A stretch of DNA of 32,917 bases. Origin: Streptomyces nanshensis (lineage in GTDB: Bacteria > Actinomycetota > Actinomycetes > Streptomycetales > Streptomycetaceae). The DNA is taken from NCBI RefSeq assembly GCF_001751255.1, contig NZ_LJGW01000249.1, positions 1 through 32,917 of the forward strand. The letters are read 5' to 3'. Positions 10,477 to 17,933 of the stretch are shown here, piece after piece (the first letter of the stretch is position 1; each line of letters begins with the position of its first letter). The position numbers and the translations under genes are program-made. Below the pieces are notes generated by a model. The model saw only the letters and a list, made by a program, of their open reading frames with translations. It did no database searches and was not told where the DNA came from.

Positions 10477-10965
10477 TCAGCGGTAGTTGACGAACTGGAT
10501 CGGGAAGTCGAAGTCCTTGCCCTTCAACAGCGCGATGATCTCCTGGAGATGATCGCGGCTCTTCGACGACACCCGCAGCTCGTCGCCCTGCACCTGCGCC
10601 TTGACGCCCTTGGGCCCCTCGTCGCGGATGACCTTCGCGATCTTCTTCGCGTCGTCCTGCTCGATGCCCTCCTTCAACGACGCGAAGATCTTGTACTCCT
10701 TGCCGGACGCCTGCGGTTCGCCCGCGTCCAGGGCCTTGAGCGAGATGCCGCGCTTGATCAGCTTTGACTGGAAGATGTCCAGGACGGCCTTCACCCGCTC
10801 CTCGGCGTTGGCCCGCATCTCGATCTTCTCGCCCGACCACGCGACCGAGGCGTCCACACCGCGGAAGTCGTAGCGCTGCGAGATCTCCTTGGCGGCCTGG
10901 TTGACGGCGTTGTCGACCTCCTGCCGCTCGACCTTCGAGACGATGTCGAAACTGGAGTCGGCCAT
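10477..10965 (-). CDS. yajQ: YajQ family cyclic-di-GMP/nucleotide-binding protein
   Basis: A 162-aa cytoplasmic protein of the YajQ (UPF0234) family, recognised along its whole length: the start [11 protein letters not shown], the central Y-D-F-R-G and L-I-K-R-G-I-S segments, and the end F-P-I-Q-F-V-N-Y-R. YajQ proteins have two ferredoxin-like RNP-type folds. Some members bind cyclic di-GMP and act with a transcription factor; the role in actinomycetes is not established. The ATG at 10963-10965 has AGGAG upstream. A diguanylate cyclase gene lies 16 kb away (26447-28663), but no direct link can be claimed. Confidence 0.95.
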   Translation of the reverse strand: MADSSFDIVSKVERQEVDNAVNQAAKEISQRYDFRGVDASVAWSGEKIEMRANAEERVKAVLDIFQSKLIKRGISLKALDAGEPQASGKEYKIFASLKEGIEQDDAKKIAKVIRDEGPKGVKAQVQGDELRVSSKSRDHLQEIIALLKGKDFDFPIQFVNYR

Positions 10966-11153
10966 GGTGAGTTGGCTCCTCGTCGTAGATCCGTCACGGA
11001 AGCGGCCCGCGACGCGAACCGCCGGGTCAGCCTAGCCACTGAGCGACCCCCGCACCCCTGATCAACCGGGTGGCGAAGCACCCCCGGTCATCGGGTATGG
11101 TTTACAGCGTTGCCACGGAGCACCGCCCCAGGGCGGGCCGGGCAGCAATCCCA

Positions 11154-11235
11154 GGCGGTGTGCCCGAGCGGCCAAAGGGAGCAGACTGTAAATCTGCCGG
11201 CTCAGCCTTCCTAGGTTCGAATCCTAGCGCCGCCA
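11154..11235 (+). tRNA. tRNA-Tyr (anticodon GTA)
   Basis: An 82-nt class II tRNA with a long variable arm. The acceptor arms GGCGGTG (11154-11160) and CGCCGCC (11228-11234) pair, with discriminator A at 11235. The anticodon stem GCAGA/TCTGC encloses the loop with GTA at 11188-11190, and the T-arm contains GGTTCGAATCC. CCA is not encoded. A TATGGT sequence at 11096-11101 could be its -10 element. In S. coelicolor, the tRNA-Tyr gene is the chromosomal attachment site of the integrative element SLP1; this copy likewise has element DNA joined to its 3' end. Confidence 0.97.
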
Positions 11236-11238
11236 CAG
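11183..11238 (+). repeat. Left attachment repeat (attL core) within tRNA-Tyr
   Basis: These 56 bases run from the anticodon stem of tRNA-Tyr to three bases past its 3' end. They are repeated identically at 18899-18954; identity stops abruptly on both sides (c versus g before, a versus c after). This is the normal product of site-specific integration into a tRNA 3' end by a tyrosine recombinase. It restores a complete tRNA on this side. Confidence 0.93.
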
Positions 11239-11244
11239 ACAGCG

Positions 11245-11284
11245 AGAGGCCCGTCACCAGTGAAGTTGCCGGTGACGGGCCTCT
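11245..11284 (+). terminator. Terminator hairpin after tRNA-Tyr (element-borne)
   Basis: A perfect 14-bp stem (11245-11258 with 11271-11284) and 12-base loop, ten bases after the tRNA 3' end. It lies inside the element, so it replaces the chromosomal terminator displaced to 18961-19000, which has the same stem and loop lengths but a different stem sequence. Confidence 0.8.
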
Positions 11285-11671
11285 GTTGTGTCGGCTTCCT
11301 GTGCTCGTACTTATTGCGGTGTATGTCCCGCTTCGTCTCACACTGATTCGCGTGCTGACCAGCTTGTGTGGGGCGGGTGTGGGGCAGGATGGCGGCCCTG
11401 CTTTGCGGTCCTGTGGGCTGCTTCGGATAGGGCGTCAGTTGCGCAACGGGCCGCGGATGGGACGCGCGATCTGTCGCTGTTCCTCTCGGTGCTGACGGCT
11501 GCGTTGGGGCCGCACTTCGGAAACTGCGGTGACGTTGCAGTACCTGGCACGCGAGCCCTCACCGATCACGCCGCAACGGAGCCGCAGCGTGAGCGGTTCG
11601 GTGCGAGGCGAAAGCCATCCCGAAAGGGATCTGTTGCTCCCGCCGGGGCAGCGTGACGGAGAAGCGCGTTC
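11285..11671. other. Gene-free stretch inside the element's left end
   Basis: About 390 bases after the terminator. Open frames run through it on both strands, but none has a recognisable product or a convincing ribosome binding site, and some simply translate the tRNA. I see no repeat or integrase fragment that I can name. The position next to attL is where an integrase or excisionase gene might once have stood. Confidence 0.5.
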
Positions 11672-12355
11672 TTAAGGTCGTAGAAGGCTGCGCTCGTCTG
11701 TCGGCACGTGGTCCTCTGCGTAGAGGTCGACGGGTTGGTAGTCGGTCAGCCGGAGGAGGAGCTTTCCGGCGCGGACCCAGCCGATGGCGGGGTTGTCGAA
11801 GGCGACGGAGACCACGTCGATGGGGACCGGGTGCGGGGTGGCACGTTGATAGAGGGCTCCGCGGACCCCGGCGCGTTCGAAGGCCCGGACACGTACGGCG
11901 GTGAAGTCGTGCCGCAGTCGAGGGCATGCGGCGATGGCGATGTGCGCGCAGGGCAGGCACAGCGGCGGGTGCTCGGTGACGACGTCCCCGCTCCCGCCCT
12001 CGGGCGGGCAGCGCGGTTCTTCGGTGAGGAGCCAGAGGACGCCGTCGGAGTTGCTGTCGGCCGGGCGGCCGCACACGTGGCAGAGCAGGCGTTCCATGGC
12101 GTTGCGCTGCCGGAGGGCATGGACATGGCCGAACTGCGGTGTCCCCTTGCCCGGTTGGAACGGAACGCGCGTCCACAGGATGCCGTCGGCGTCCCGGTCG
12201 TAGCGGCGTTCGTCGACGAAGGCGATCCGGCCTCTGCGCGTGACCACCTGGGGACGCGGCGCGCTGCCTTCCGCGCTCCACTGCGCGATGTACGGGACCA
12301 CCTGCGGGCGTTGGGCCGTCTTGTCGGCGGGGTGTTGTTTCGCTGAGGTCGGCAT
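11672..12355 (-). CDS. Hypothetical protein with two CxxC pairs
   Basis: A 227-aa protein of unknown function. Two cysteine pairs, C-H-V-C (near residue 92) and C-L-P-C (near residue 133), could together bind one zinc ion. The first is followed by G-R-P-A-D-S-N-S-D-G-V-L-W-L-L, the second by A-H-I-A-I-A-A-C-P. There is no signal peptide or membrane helix, so it is probably cytoplasmic. It is the last gene of a leftward run of small genes that diverges from the XRE regulator, 42 bases after the 33-aa zinc-ribbon gene. The ATG at 12355 has only a weak GAAAGAA upstream, so coupled expression from the preceding genes is likely. I recognise it only as a type of Streptomyces accessory protein; no activity should be inferred. 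Confidence 0.75.
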   Translation of the reverse strand: MPTSAKQHPADKTAQRPQVVPYIAQWSAEGSAPRPQVVTRRGRIAFVDERRYDRDADGILWTRVPFQPGKGTPQFGHVHALRQRNAMERLLCHVCGRPADSNSDGVLWLLTEEPRCPPEGGSGDVVTEHPPLCLPCAHIAIAACPRLRHDFTAVRVRAFERAGVRGALYQRATPHPVPIDVVSVAFDNPAIGWVRAGKLLLRLTDYQPVDLYAEDHVPTDERSLLRP

Positions 12356-12397
12356 ACGTTCTTTCGGAGTAGGTCTGCGGCGGTGGGGAGCGGCCGG

Positions 12398-12499
12398 TCA
12401 CTTCCGTGTCGTGGCCCGCTTGCATCTCGGGCAGCGGTAGACGCCGCTGCCGAGTTCTCTCGTCGGCGTCCCGCATCGGCATATCGGGGTGTCAGCCAT
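12398..12499 (-). CDS. 33-aa zinc-ribbon mini-protein
   Basis: A very short protein with C-R-C-G near the start and C-P-R-C-K near the end, the pattern of a single treble-clef or rubredoxin-like zinc ribbon, followed by a basic tail. The ATG at 12497-12499 has a strong AGGAGG four bases upstream, which favours it over an upstream in-frame start at 12589. The start overlaps the end of the preceding membrane-protein gene by eight bases, so translation is probably coupled. Role unknown. Confidence 0.7.
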   Translation of the reverse strand: MADTPICRCGTPTRELGSGVYRCPRCKRATTRK

Positions 12500-12800
12500 C
12501 GGTCCTCCTCGCATGCGGTTCCGCGTTCGCTGCGGCCTGGCCCATGCGGCGACGACATTGAGCACGTCGTCTTGGGGCCGGCCACGCACGGTGGCTGCTC
12601 TCGTGGACGTTGGACCCGTCCCGGGGCCTTGCGCACCGAACGTCCCCGGGACGGGGGTCTACTGGGGGTGGACGCCCGAACAACTCCTCGTCGTACGCGA
12701 GTTGTTCGAGCTCGCGGAGAAGCCGTCTCGTTGCACGGTGCGGTACGGAGACCGCGGCGGTAGCGGCCCAGAGGAGCAGCATCAGGAGCACCGCTTTCAC
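12492..12800 (-). CDS. Small single-pass membrane protein, hypothetical
   Basis: A 102-aa protein starting with a short hydrophobic helix (V-L-L-M-L-L-L-W-A-A-T-A-A-V, residues 4-17) that could be a membrane anchor or uncleaved signal. A charged helical stretch rich in Arg, Glu and Leu follows, then a Pro/Arg-rich tail with two Cys. The GTG start at 12800 overlaps the stop of the upstream frameshifted gene by four bases (GTGA), and its stop overlaps the 33-aa gene start by eight bases. This position in a chain of overlapping genes is the main support for it. No family recognised. Confidence 0.6.
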   Translation of the reverse strand: MKAVLLMLLLWAATAAVSVPHRATRRLLRELEQLAYDEELFGRPPPVDPRPGDVRCARPRDGSNVHESSHRAWPAPRRRAQCRRRMGQAAANAEPHARRTDG

Positions 12801-12986
12801 CGCGCCCCCTCGGTTAAGGCGGTGAGCCAGGGCCAAGCGCCCGGCTCACGGCCGATCTCGACGGCGTGCTCGTCGCAGGCGTAGATGTCGCGCGGTACGC
12901 GGGCCCGAGTCGAGGCCCTGCATGTTCCCGGTGTCGACCTGATAGACGAGCACCGTGCCTATGCGCGGGCAGCGGACGCACTTCAC
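12797..12986 (-). pseudogene. Frameshifted small zinc-finger protein gene
   Basis: Reading from GTG at 12986 (GGGGAGG upstream) gives C-V-R-C-P-R-I-G-T-V-L-V-Y-Q-V-D-T-G and stays convincing to about 12905. In that frame it then becomes Arg-rich with poor third-position GC and stops at 12846. The +1 frame takes over with coding-like composition and ends Y-A-C-D-E-H-A-V-E-I-G, stopping at 12797 exactly in a GTGA overlap with the next gene. Joined, it would be about 62 aa with C-x2-C and C-x2-H zinc ligands. Either one extra base lies in the GGGCCC region (mutation or sequencing error), or +1 frameshifting occurs. The downstream part contains a TTA codon. Confidence 0.6.
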
Positions 12987-13153
12987 GACGGCGCCTCCCC
13001 GGACTCCGCCGCCTGCCCCGGCATCGCCTCGACCTGTTGCCCCAGCCACGCCGAAACCTCGCTGCACCCGAGAAGGGGTTGCTTGAACGGCAGACACGCA
13101 TACGCGCTTCCGGCCGGCGGTCGCCAGGCTGGCACCGTCGGGATCGATCCCAT
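12983..13153 (-). CDS. 56-aa hypothetical protein, first gene of the leftward small-gene run
   Basis: ATG at 13151-13153, with AAGGGG upstream, opens a 56-codon frame. It contains Y-A-C-L-P-F-K-Q-P-L-L-G-C and an acidic, Ala/Gln-rich helical end, with no known domain. Its TGA overlaps the GTG of the next small gene by four bases, the same GTGA coupling used elsewhere in this cluster. The frame is GC-rich at third positions. It is transcribed divergently from the XRE regulator, about 100 bases away, so the two directions probably share control. Function unknown. Confidence 0.55.
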   Translation of the reverse strand: MGSIPTVPAWRPPAGSAYACLPFKQPLLGCSEVSAWLGQQVEAMPGQAAESGEAPS

Positions 13154-13179
13154 AGCTACCCCTTGATTACTTTGCGTAT

Positions 13180-13208
13180 TTGCGAAGCACCGTAGGGCTG
13201 GGTAGAAC
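13180..13208 (+). promoter_or_regulatory. Predicted promoter of the XRE regulator gene
   Basis: TTGCGA at 13180-13185 and TAGAAC at 13203-13208 are separated by 17 bases, a good sigma-70-type (HrdB) arrangement about 45 bases before the regulator ATG. The -35 overlaps a ttgcg-tat-ttgcg direct repeat at 13172-13184. Confidence 0.5.
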
Positions 13209-13216
13209 GAAGATGG

Positions 13217-13233
13217 GCACGCAAAGTGCGTGC
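13217..13233. promoter_or_regulatory. Candidate operator, perfect inverted repeat
   Basis: GCACGCA, a three-base spacer AAG, then TGCGTGC. This 7-bp perfect palindrome starts about nine bases after the predicted -10 and so covers the likely transcription start. It is a natural binding site for the adjacent XRE protein, which would then repress itself and possibly the divergent genes. Inference from position and symmetry only. Confidence 0.5.
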
Positions 13234-13251
13234 ATCGGCAGGGGAGTTGGG

Positions 13252-14436
13252 ATGGACACTGGCGTTGGCCGTCGCATCGCCTACTGGCGTGAACTCCGCG
13301 GACTGACTCAGGCCGACTTCGGACGGCTCATGGGGCAGTCCCGTCGCTGGGTCCAGGACCTCGAAGGCGGGCAACGGCAGTCCGACCCACGGCTGTCCGT
13401 ACTTGCACGGGCGGCCGAAGTGCTCCGCATCCCCCTGGAACGACTCGTGGCTGACACCGCCAACTCCCGCCCCGCGGCCGCTCTTCCGCCGGCCGTGGCC
13501 GCACTCGCCGATTCCCTCCATGCTCCGGCGTCCGGCACCGTGGTGCGCATCGCCGAACTCCGCCGCCGCGTCGAGTACTGCTACCAGGCGTGGGCGAGCG
13601 CGCACTACGTCGCCGCAGCGCGCGATCTGCCCGGCGTCATCGCGGACGCTCGCAGCACCGCCGACGAGAGCCCCGAAGGAGGGCTGCTGCTTTCCCGCGC
13701 CTATCAACTCGCGGCGAGCTTGCTGTTCAAGTTCGGAGCCGTTGCCCACGTCCCAGGCGTACTGGCCGCTGACCGGGCACTGGCCGCTGCCAGCGCATGC
13801 GGTGATCCGGTCATGATCGGTTCGGCTGCCCGCCGTGTCGCACGCGGCTTGATACACCAGCAGCGGCACACGGCCGCCGCGGAGTACGCCACGGCCACCG
13901 CCAACACCCTCCGCCCGGAACTCGAACAAGCCGGAACCGCCGGCCTGTCGACCCTCGGCATGCTCTACCTCGTCGCCGCCGTCGGATTCAGCAACAACGA
14001 CCGCTCACCCCAGACCGTGGCCATCGCGGAAGAGCGTCTTGCCGAGGCCGGTGAGGTCGCCGAGCGTCAGGGCCCCGTCCGTACGGACGTCACCGGCTTC
14101 GGCGCCACGAACGTCGCCCTCCACGAAGTCGACGTCCTGCTGCGTCTAGATGACGCCTGGTCCGCCGTCGAGGCCGCGCAGCGCATCGCTCCGGAAGCCG
14201 TGAAGCCGCTGAGCAAGGAGCGGCAGGCGCGTCACCTCGTTACGACGGCCCGTGCCCATGCCTTGACGCGCAATCGCGAAGCCGCCGTCAGGGACCTGTT
14301 GGAGGCCGAGCGGCTTGCACCGGAGGAGGTTCGACGCCCCGCTGTCGCCTCCTTCGTCGGCGAACTCGTGGAACTGGTTCCCTCTCCCGGCCCCGAGTTG
14401 ACCGGGCTCGCACGGCGCTGTGGAGTCATGGCGTGA
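13252..14436 (+). CDS. XRE-family helix-turn-helix regulator with TPR-like C-terminus
   Basis: A 394-aa DNA-binding protein. Residues 5-65 form an XRE/Cro helix-turn-helix (R-I-A-Y-W-R-E-L-R-G-L-T-Q-A-D-F, then S-R-R-W-V-Q-D-L-E-G-G). The remaining 300 or so residues are Ala/Leu/Arg-rich helices resembling the TPR-like regions common in large Streptomyces XRE regulators, often used to bind a ligand or partner. ATG 13252 was chosen because GGGGAG precedes it at good spacing; upstream in-frame starts at 13180 and 13192 lack one. Its TGA overlaps the flavoprotein GTG by four bases, so the two are co-translated. Probably the local regulator acting on the palindrome at 13217-13233. Confidence 0.85.
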   Translation: MDTGVGRRIAYWRELRGLTQADFGRLMGQSRRWVQDLEGGQRQSDPRLSVLARAAEVLRIPLERLVADTANSRPAAALPPAVAALADSLHAPASGTVVRIAELRRRVEYCYQAWASAHYVAAARDLPGVIADARSTADESPEGGLLLSRAYQLAASLLFKFGAVAHVPGVLAADRALAAASACGDPVMIGSAARRVARGLIHQQRHTAAAEYATATANTLRPELEQAGTAGLSTLGMLYLVAAVGFSNNDRSPQTVAIAEERLAEAGEVAERQGPVRTDVTGFGATNVALHEVDVLLRLDDAWSAVEAAQRIAPEAVKPLSKERQARHLVTTARAHALTRNREAAVRDLLEAERLAPEEVRRPAVASFVGELVELVPSPGPELTGLARRCGVMA

Positions 14437-14954
14437 CCACACGCGTTCTCTATCTCATGGCGACCGCCGCCGGTCCCGCCCAGTACGTCGCCGACGGCGT
14501 ACGCGCCGCGCAGGCCGCCGGCTGGGACGTGTGCCTGATCCTCTCGCCGACCGCGGCGACATGGTGCGCGGACAACACTCCGGAGTTGGAGGCGCTGACC
14601 GGGTATCCGGTGCGGTCCCGGTACACGTTGCCCGGGGAGTCGGGCGGCCTGCCGAAGGCGGACGCCATGCTGGTCGCCCCCCTGACCACGACATCGGCGT
14701 GCAAGTGGGCCGCCGGCATCACCGACACCGTCGCGCTCGGCATCTCCGCCGAGGCGGTGCACCTCGGGGTCCCTGTAGCGGTCGCGCCATTCTGGAGCAC
14801 CGCCCTCGGCGCCCAACCCGCCGTCGGCCAGGCCGTGGAGACACTACGGGAGCAGGGCGTGCAGGTGGTGTTCACGTCGGGCGAGCCACATCCGCCGAAG
14901 CAAGGCGACGCGAGAGCGTTCGGATGGGCGGAGGCGCTGGCCGCTCTGGGATAA
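14433..14954 (+). CDS. HFCD-family flavoprotein (phosphopantothenoylcysteine decarboxylase-like)
   Basis: A 173-aa single-domain protein of the homo-oligomeric flavin-containing Cys decarboxylase family (relatives: CoaC, EpiD, Dfp). The N-terminal beta-strand V-L-Y-L-M-A-T-A-A-G-P is followed by the FMN-binding region A-P-L-T-T-T-S-A-C-K-W-A-A-G-I-T-D, then P-V-A-V-A-P-F-W-S-T-A-L. Family members decarboxylate a C-terminal or pantothenoyl cysteine using FMN. The CoaB synthetase half of Dfp is absent and the A-P-x-M-N motif reads A-P-F-W-S, so this is not the housekeeping CoA enzyme; its substrate is unknown. Co-translated with the XRE regulator (GTGA overlap). Confidence 0.82.
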   Translation: MTTRVLYLMATAAGPAQYVADGVRAAQAAGWDVCLILSPTAATWCADNTPELEALTGYPVRSRYTLPGESGGLPKADAMLVAPLTTTSACKWAAGITDTVALGISAEAVHLGVPVAVAPFWSTALGAQPAVGQAVETLREQGVQVVFTSGEPHPPKQGDARAFGWAEALAALG

Positions 14955-15180
14955 CCTGGAATTCCGTTGGGGATCGCATGGGCCCGTCCAGGTCCGTTGA
15001 CAGAGGCCAGGGTCGGCAGTGAGGAGCAGGACTGAATCCAAGCTGCTCAGGTCTCAACGTATCTGCAAGAACCACTGCACAGCGGCCGATTGTCCAACTT
15101 CGCACGGACCCTACCCTTCACGTCCCGGCTCATCGGTTCCTACCCTGGGGTTTGCAACGTTGGTGAAGGCGGGGGAGAAC

Positions 15181-16584
15181 ATGGCGGACGCGCCTGCGAG
15201 GTGGAGTTCGGCAGAGCGCGCCATGTGGCACGCCTTCCGTCGTGGCGAGCGACTCGACCTTCGTATGTGGAGCGACAGGAAGATTCGAGCGTCATCGATC
15301 GCACAACTGCTCCTAGCTGGACCCGAACCAGAGCCTGGGCACGCCAACCACCTATGCCTGTACGGGGCCGATGTCACTGGCGCGCTGAACCTCTCGGCTG
15401 CTCTCATCGAGATCCCTGTCGGGTTCCATCACTGTGCCTTCGAGGAACAGGTCGTCTTGGATGGCGCCCGCCTCGTCAATATGCATATGGAGGCGTGTCA
15501 ATTGCCCGGCCTGAGGGGCGTATCCGTGCACGTCGCTCAGTGGCTCGGTTTCCCTGACACGCATATCGCGGGGGAAGTTCAGCTCTTCAACGCCCAAGTC
15601 GCTGGCACAGTCGAATTCGACGGATGCACTATCGATGGAGCACTCACATTGGGTCGCGCAGCCATCGACGGTAGCTTGCACATGCGCCGTGATTGCATAG
15701 TTCACGGGAAGCTGCGGTTGAAGGGCATTCAGGTGCAGGGAGCACTGCTGGCCCGTGGCCTAGTGGTGAACGGGAAGATCAATATGATCGGCGCACGCAT
15801 CGGCGACGTCCTGTCTCTCGTCGATGTGACCGCCTACTGTCCGGAGGACTGGGCCCTCTCACTCATAGAGGTTCAAGCGTCACGCGTCACGCTGCACCTC
15901 AACGAAGCCTCCTCGGGCGCCGTATCTCTCCGAGACGCACACTTCGGGCGATTAATCGATGACGTTGCCAACTGGCCAGGAAGATGCACCGTTGACCTGG
16001 GAGGGTTCACCTACGATCGGCTCAGTGAGCGCATCGGCGGTGGCCCGCGTTCGACGGTGAGGGACCGCCTGATATGGCTGCGCACATATGCAGTCTTGGA
16101 TGGAGCCCTGCAACCCGCCGTGGACCGCCCCTTCGCTCGTGGGCCGTACGAGCAGCTTGCCGCGGTACTTGGCAATGAGGGTCGCGAGCAAGATGCCCGA
16201 GCTGTCCTGCGTGAGAAGGAGCGTCTGCGTCACCAGGCAAGGGGACGTTTGGGAGCGTGGTGGGGCACAATGCAGGACGTCGTGGTCGGATTCGGCTACG
16301 TACCCAGTCGCGCCCTGATCTGGCTCTCAGCGTTGCTATTCACGGCCACGGCCTACTTCCAGGCTTCTGGACCACTCGCTGCCATCAAGCCAGATGAAGC
16401 ACCGACGTGGGATCCGTTTCTCTACAGCCTGGATGTGCTCATTCCCTTCATCAGCTTGGGACACGACACCGTGTGGGACCCCACTGGCAGGGATAAGGCT
16501 GTTTTTATTCTCCTCATGGTCGCTGGCTGGGTTCTCACCACCACGGTCATCGCGGGACTCGGTCGAGTACTGCAGCGGCAATGA
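15181..16584 (+). CDS. Membrane-associated 'oxidoreductase'-type protein with beta-helix-like repeats
   Basis: A 467-aa protein of a type often labelled membrane-associated oxidoreductase in Streptomyces; I see no nucleotide- or flavin-binding motif to justify that name. Residues 40-300 are repeated short beta units of the form G-A-L-x-L (L-N-L-S-A-A-L-I, G-T-V-E-F-D-G-C-T-I, G-A-L-T-L-G-R-A-A-I), suggesting a pentapeptide- or bactofilin-like beta solenoid. Residues 370-467 hold two or three hydrophobic helices that anchor it in the membrane, with a soluble face between. ATG 15181 follows GGGGGAGAAC. Codon 258 is TTA (15952-15954), so translation would depend on the bldA tRNA in Streptomyces. 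It stands alone; the next gene is convergent. Confidence 0.7.
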   Translation: MADAPARWSSAERAMWHAFRRGERLDLRMWSDRKIRASSIAQLLLAGPEPEPGHANHLCLYGADVTGALNLSAALIEIPVGFHHCAFEEQVVLDGARLVNMHMEACQLPGLRGVSVHVAQWLGFPDTHIAGEVQLFNAQVAGTVEFDGCTIDGALTLGRAAIDGSLHMRRDCIVHGKLRLKGIQVQGALLARGLVVNGKINMIGARIGDVLSLVDVTAYCPEDWALSLIEVQASRVTLHLNEASSGAVSLRDAHFGRLIDDVANWPGRCTVDLGGFTYDRLSERIGGGPRSTVRDRLIWLRTYAVLDGALQPAVDRPFARGPYEQLAAVLGNEGREQDARAVLREKERLRHQARGRLGAWWGTMQDVVVGFGYVPSRALIWLSALLFTATAYFQASGPLAAIKPDEAPTWDPFLYSLDVLIPFISLGHDTVWDPTGRDKAVFILLMVAGWVLTTTVIAGLGRVLQRQ

Positions 16585-16694
16585 ACGGCCCAAGGGTGTG
16601 GTGGCGAAGAACAGAGGTCGACAACCCGGAGAAGAGCTCAGGGGCGGCGATTGGAACGGTTTCCTAGCAGCACGTTGAGAACTTTCCGTAGGGT

Positions 16695-17933
16695 CTATTC
16701 CCTGTCCTCACGTTCAAATAGATCGATCTGCCCCTCCGACACGTTCATGCCTCTGCGGGATGATCGAGCGCCGAAGTCCCCGATCGAACCCATTGTTTGA
16801 ATCACCGTGGCATTGTAAAGCCAGCTCAAGTTTCCTTCCTTTTCGAGAGTTCCGCTCACCTGGAGTGCAAGTTCCTCTTCGTGAGCACGGATAGCTTCAT
16901 GGTAATCTTCTTCATTCCTGAGTCGGACTCGTACTTTGCGAGGGGAGCCGGGAAGCAGGGATTCGATCCCGAAAACGCCAGGGCTGCCCACATTCTTTCT
17001 AGTAAGTAGATGAACCCTTCCGACCATAGTGGCTACCTGAGTACTTTGATCTTCGGCTAGTTTGATTGCAGCCTTACTTAAAGGCTCCACATCTTCACGG
17101 GAGAATTCGAAGTGTGAAGGCAGTGAGGTAGGAGCGGGGATGCTGGAGTCCCAGTCGATCGTGATATCAGCCCCCTCGGCATTGCTGGCAACGCCTAAGA
17201 TCGCGTTGGTCATCTCGTAAGAGACTCCACGATTCACGCCATCTTCGAACGCCGACAGGGAATCGCTGATTCGATAGTGTTCTAGTGCCTCGACGGTGGC
17301 CTCTACAGCCTTAATGACTGCCTGACTTACGGCTCGAACTGGGGCTGTGCCGACCTCAGGAAGAGCACTAGATGTAGCAGACTCCGCACCGGAGCTCAGT
17401 GAGACATGGCCATTGGGTGGGGCGTACGCAGTGACAATGTAACTGCCTGGGGCAGTCTGCCCCATGAGTACCTGATCGAGATACCTGCCAGCGAATCTGC
17501 CATTGCGGTTCACAAAGTGACGCTCTGGGCTGATGTAAGACTTGGCGCCAGCAATTAATGCTTTCCGGGCCGACTCGATCAATCTTTCGCCTCTGCGCCA
17601 TTCGATAAGTCCGCTGGGGGCAAGGGATTCCTTGCGGAACTTGAACTCGTCTGATGCCTCCACGGCAAGGCGGGGATAGATAGAACGTGTCCAAAGTTCT
17701 CGATGCTGAGAGATCTGAAGCAGGGCCGTTTGTAACAGATCAGAGAATTCAGGGGCTGTGTCGTCCAGGGGGATGACGAGACTCGACTTCCCAAAGAGTG
17801 ATGCGTCCCCTCCCGGGGGGACATAACGATTGTAGAGACCTCGACGCCCACCCACTTGCTGCCAACCGGCTTCCGTTAGGAGTGCTCCCAAGCGTCCAGG
17901 ATCGACGTGGGCCGGGATCGTCACGTTATTCAT
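16695..17933 (-). CDS. Hypothetical protein paired with the DUF4365 gene
   Basis: A 412-aa protein I do not recognise. It is soluble and mixed alpha/beta, with no signal peptide or membrane helix. The N-terminal 60 residues (G-A-L-L-T-E-A-G-W-Q-Q-V-G-G-R-R-G-L-Y-N then a segment ending V-I-P-L-D-D-T) read like a small recognition domain; the middle has R-x-G-E-R-L-I-E-S-A-R-K-A-L-I-A-G-A. ATG 17931-17933 overlaps the end of the DUF4365 gene by eight bases with AAGGGG upstream; a TTG at 17963 in the same frame is less likely. Codon use is much less GC-biased than in the flanking genes, with several TTA codons, pointing to acquisition from a different source. The coupling suggests the two proteins act together. 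Confidence 0.75.
   Translation of the reverse strand: MNNVTIPAHVDPGRLGALLTEAGWQQVGGRRGLYNRYVPPGGDASLFGKSSLVIPLDDTAPEFSDLLQTALLQISQHRELWTRSIYPRLAVEASDEFKFRKESLAPSGLIEWRRGERLIESARKALIAGAKSYISPERHFVNRNGRFAGRYLDQVLMGQTAPGSYIVTAYAPPNGHVSLSSGAESATSSALPEVGTAPVRAVSQAVIKAVEATVEALEHYRISDSLSAFEDGVNRGVSYEMTNAILGVASNAEGADITIDWDSSIPAPTSLPSHFEFSREDVEPLSKAAIKLAEDQSTQVATMVGRVHLLTRKNVGSPGVFGIESLLPGSPRKVRVRLRNEEDYHEAIRAHEEELALQVSGTLEKEGNLSWLYNATVIQTMGSIGDFGARSSRRGMNVSEGQIDLFEREDRE

Noticed and set aside
12846..13097. Single-frame 83-aa protein on the minus strand
   Set aside because: Its first part overlaps the 56-aa gene in another frame and its last part has poor codon bias. The real signal is a GTG start at 12986 with a frame change.
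15181..16584. Accepting a true oxidoreductase function for the membrane-associated protein
   Set aside because: No Rossmann, flavin, heme or iron-sulfur motif is visible. The name is kept only as the common label for this family.
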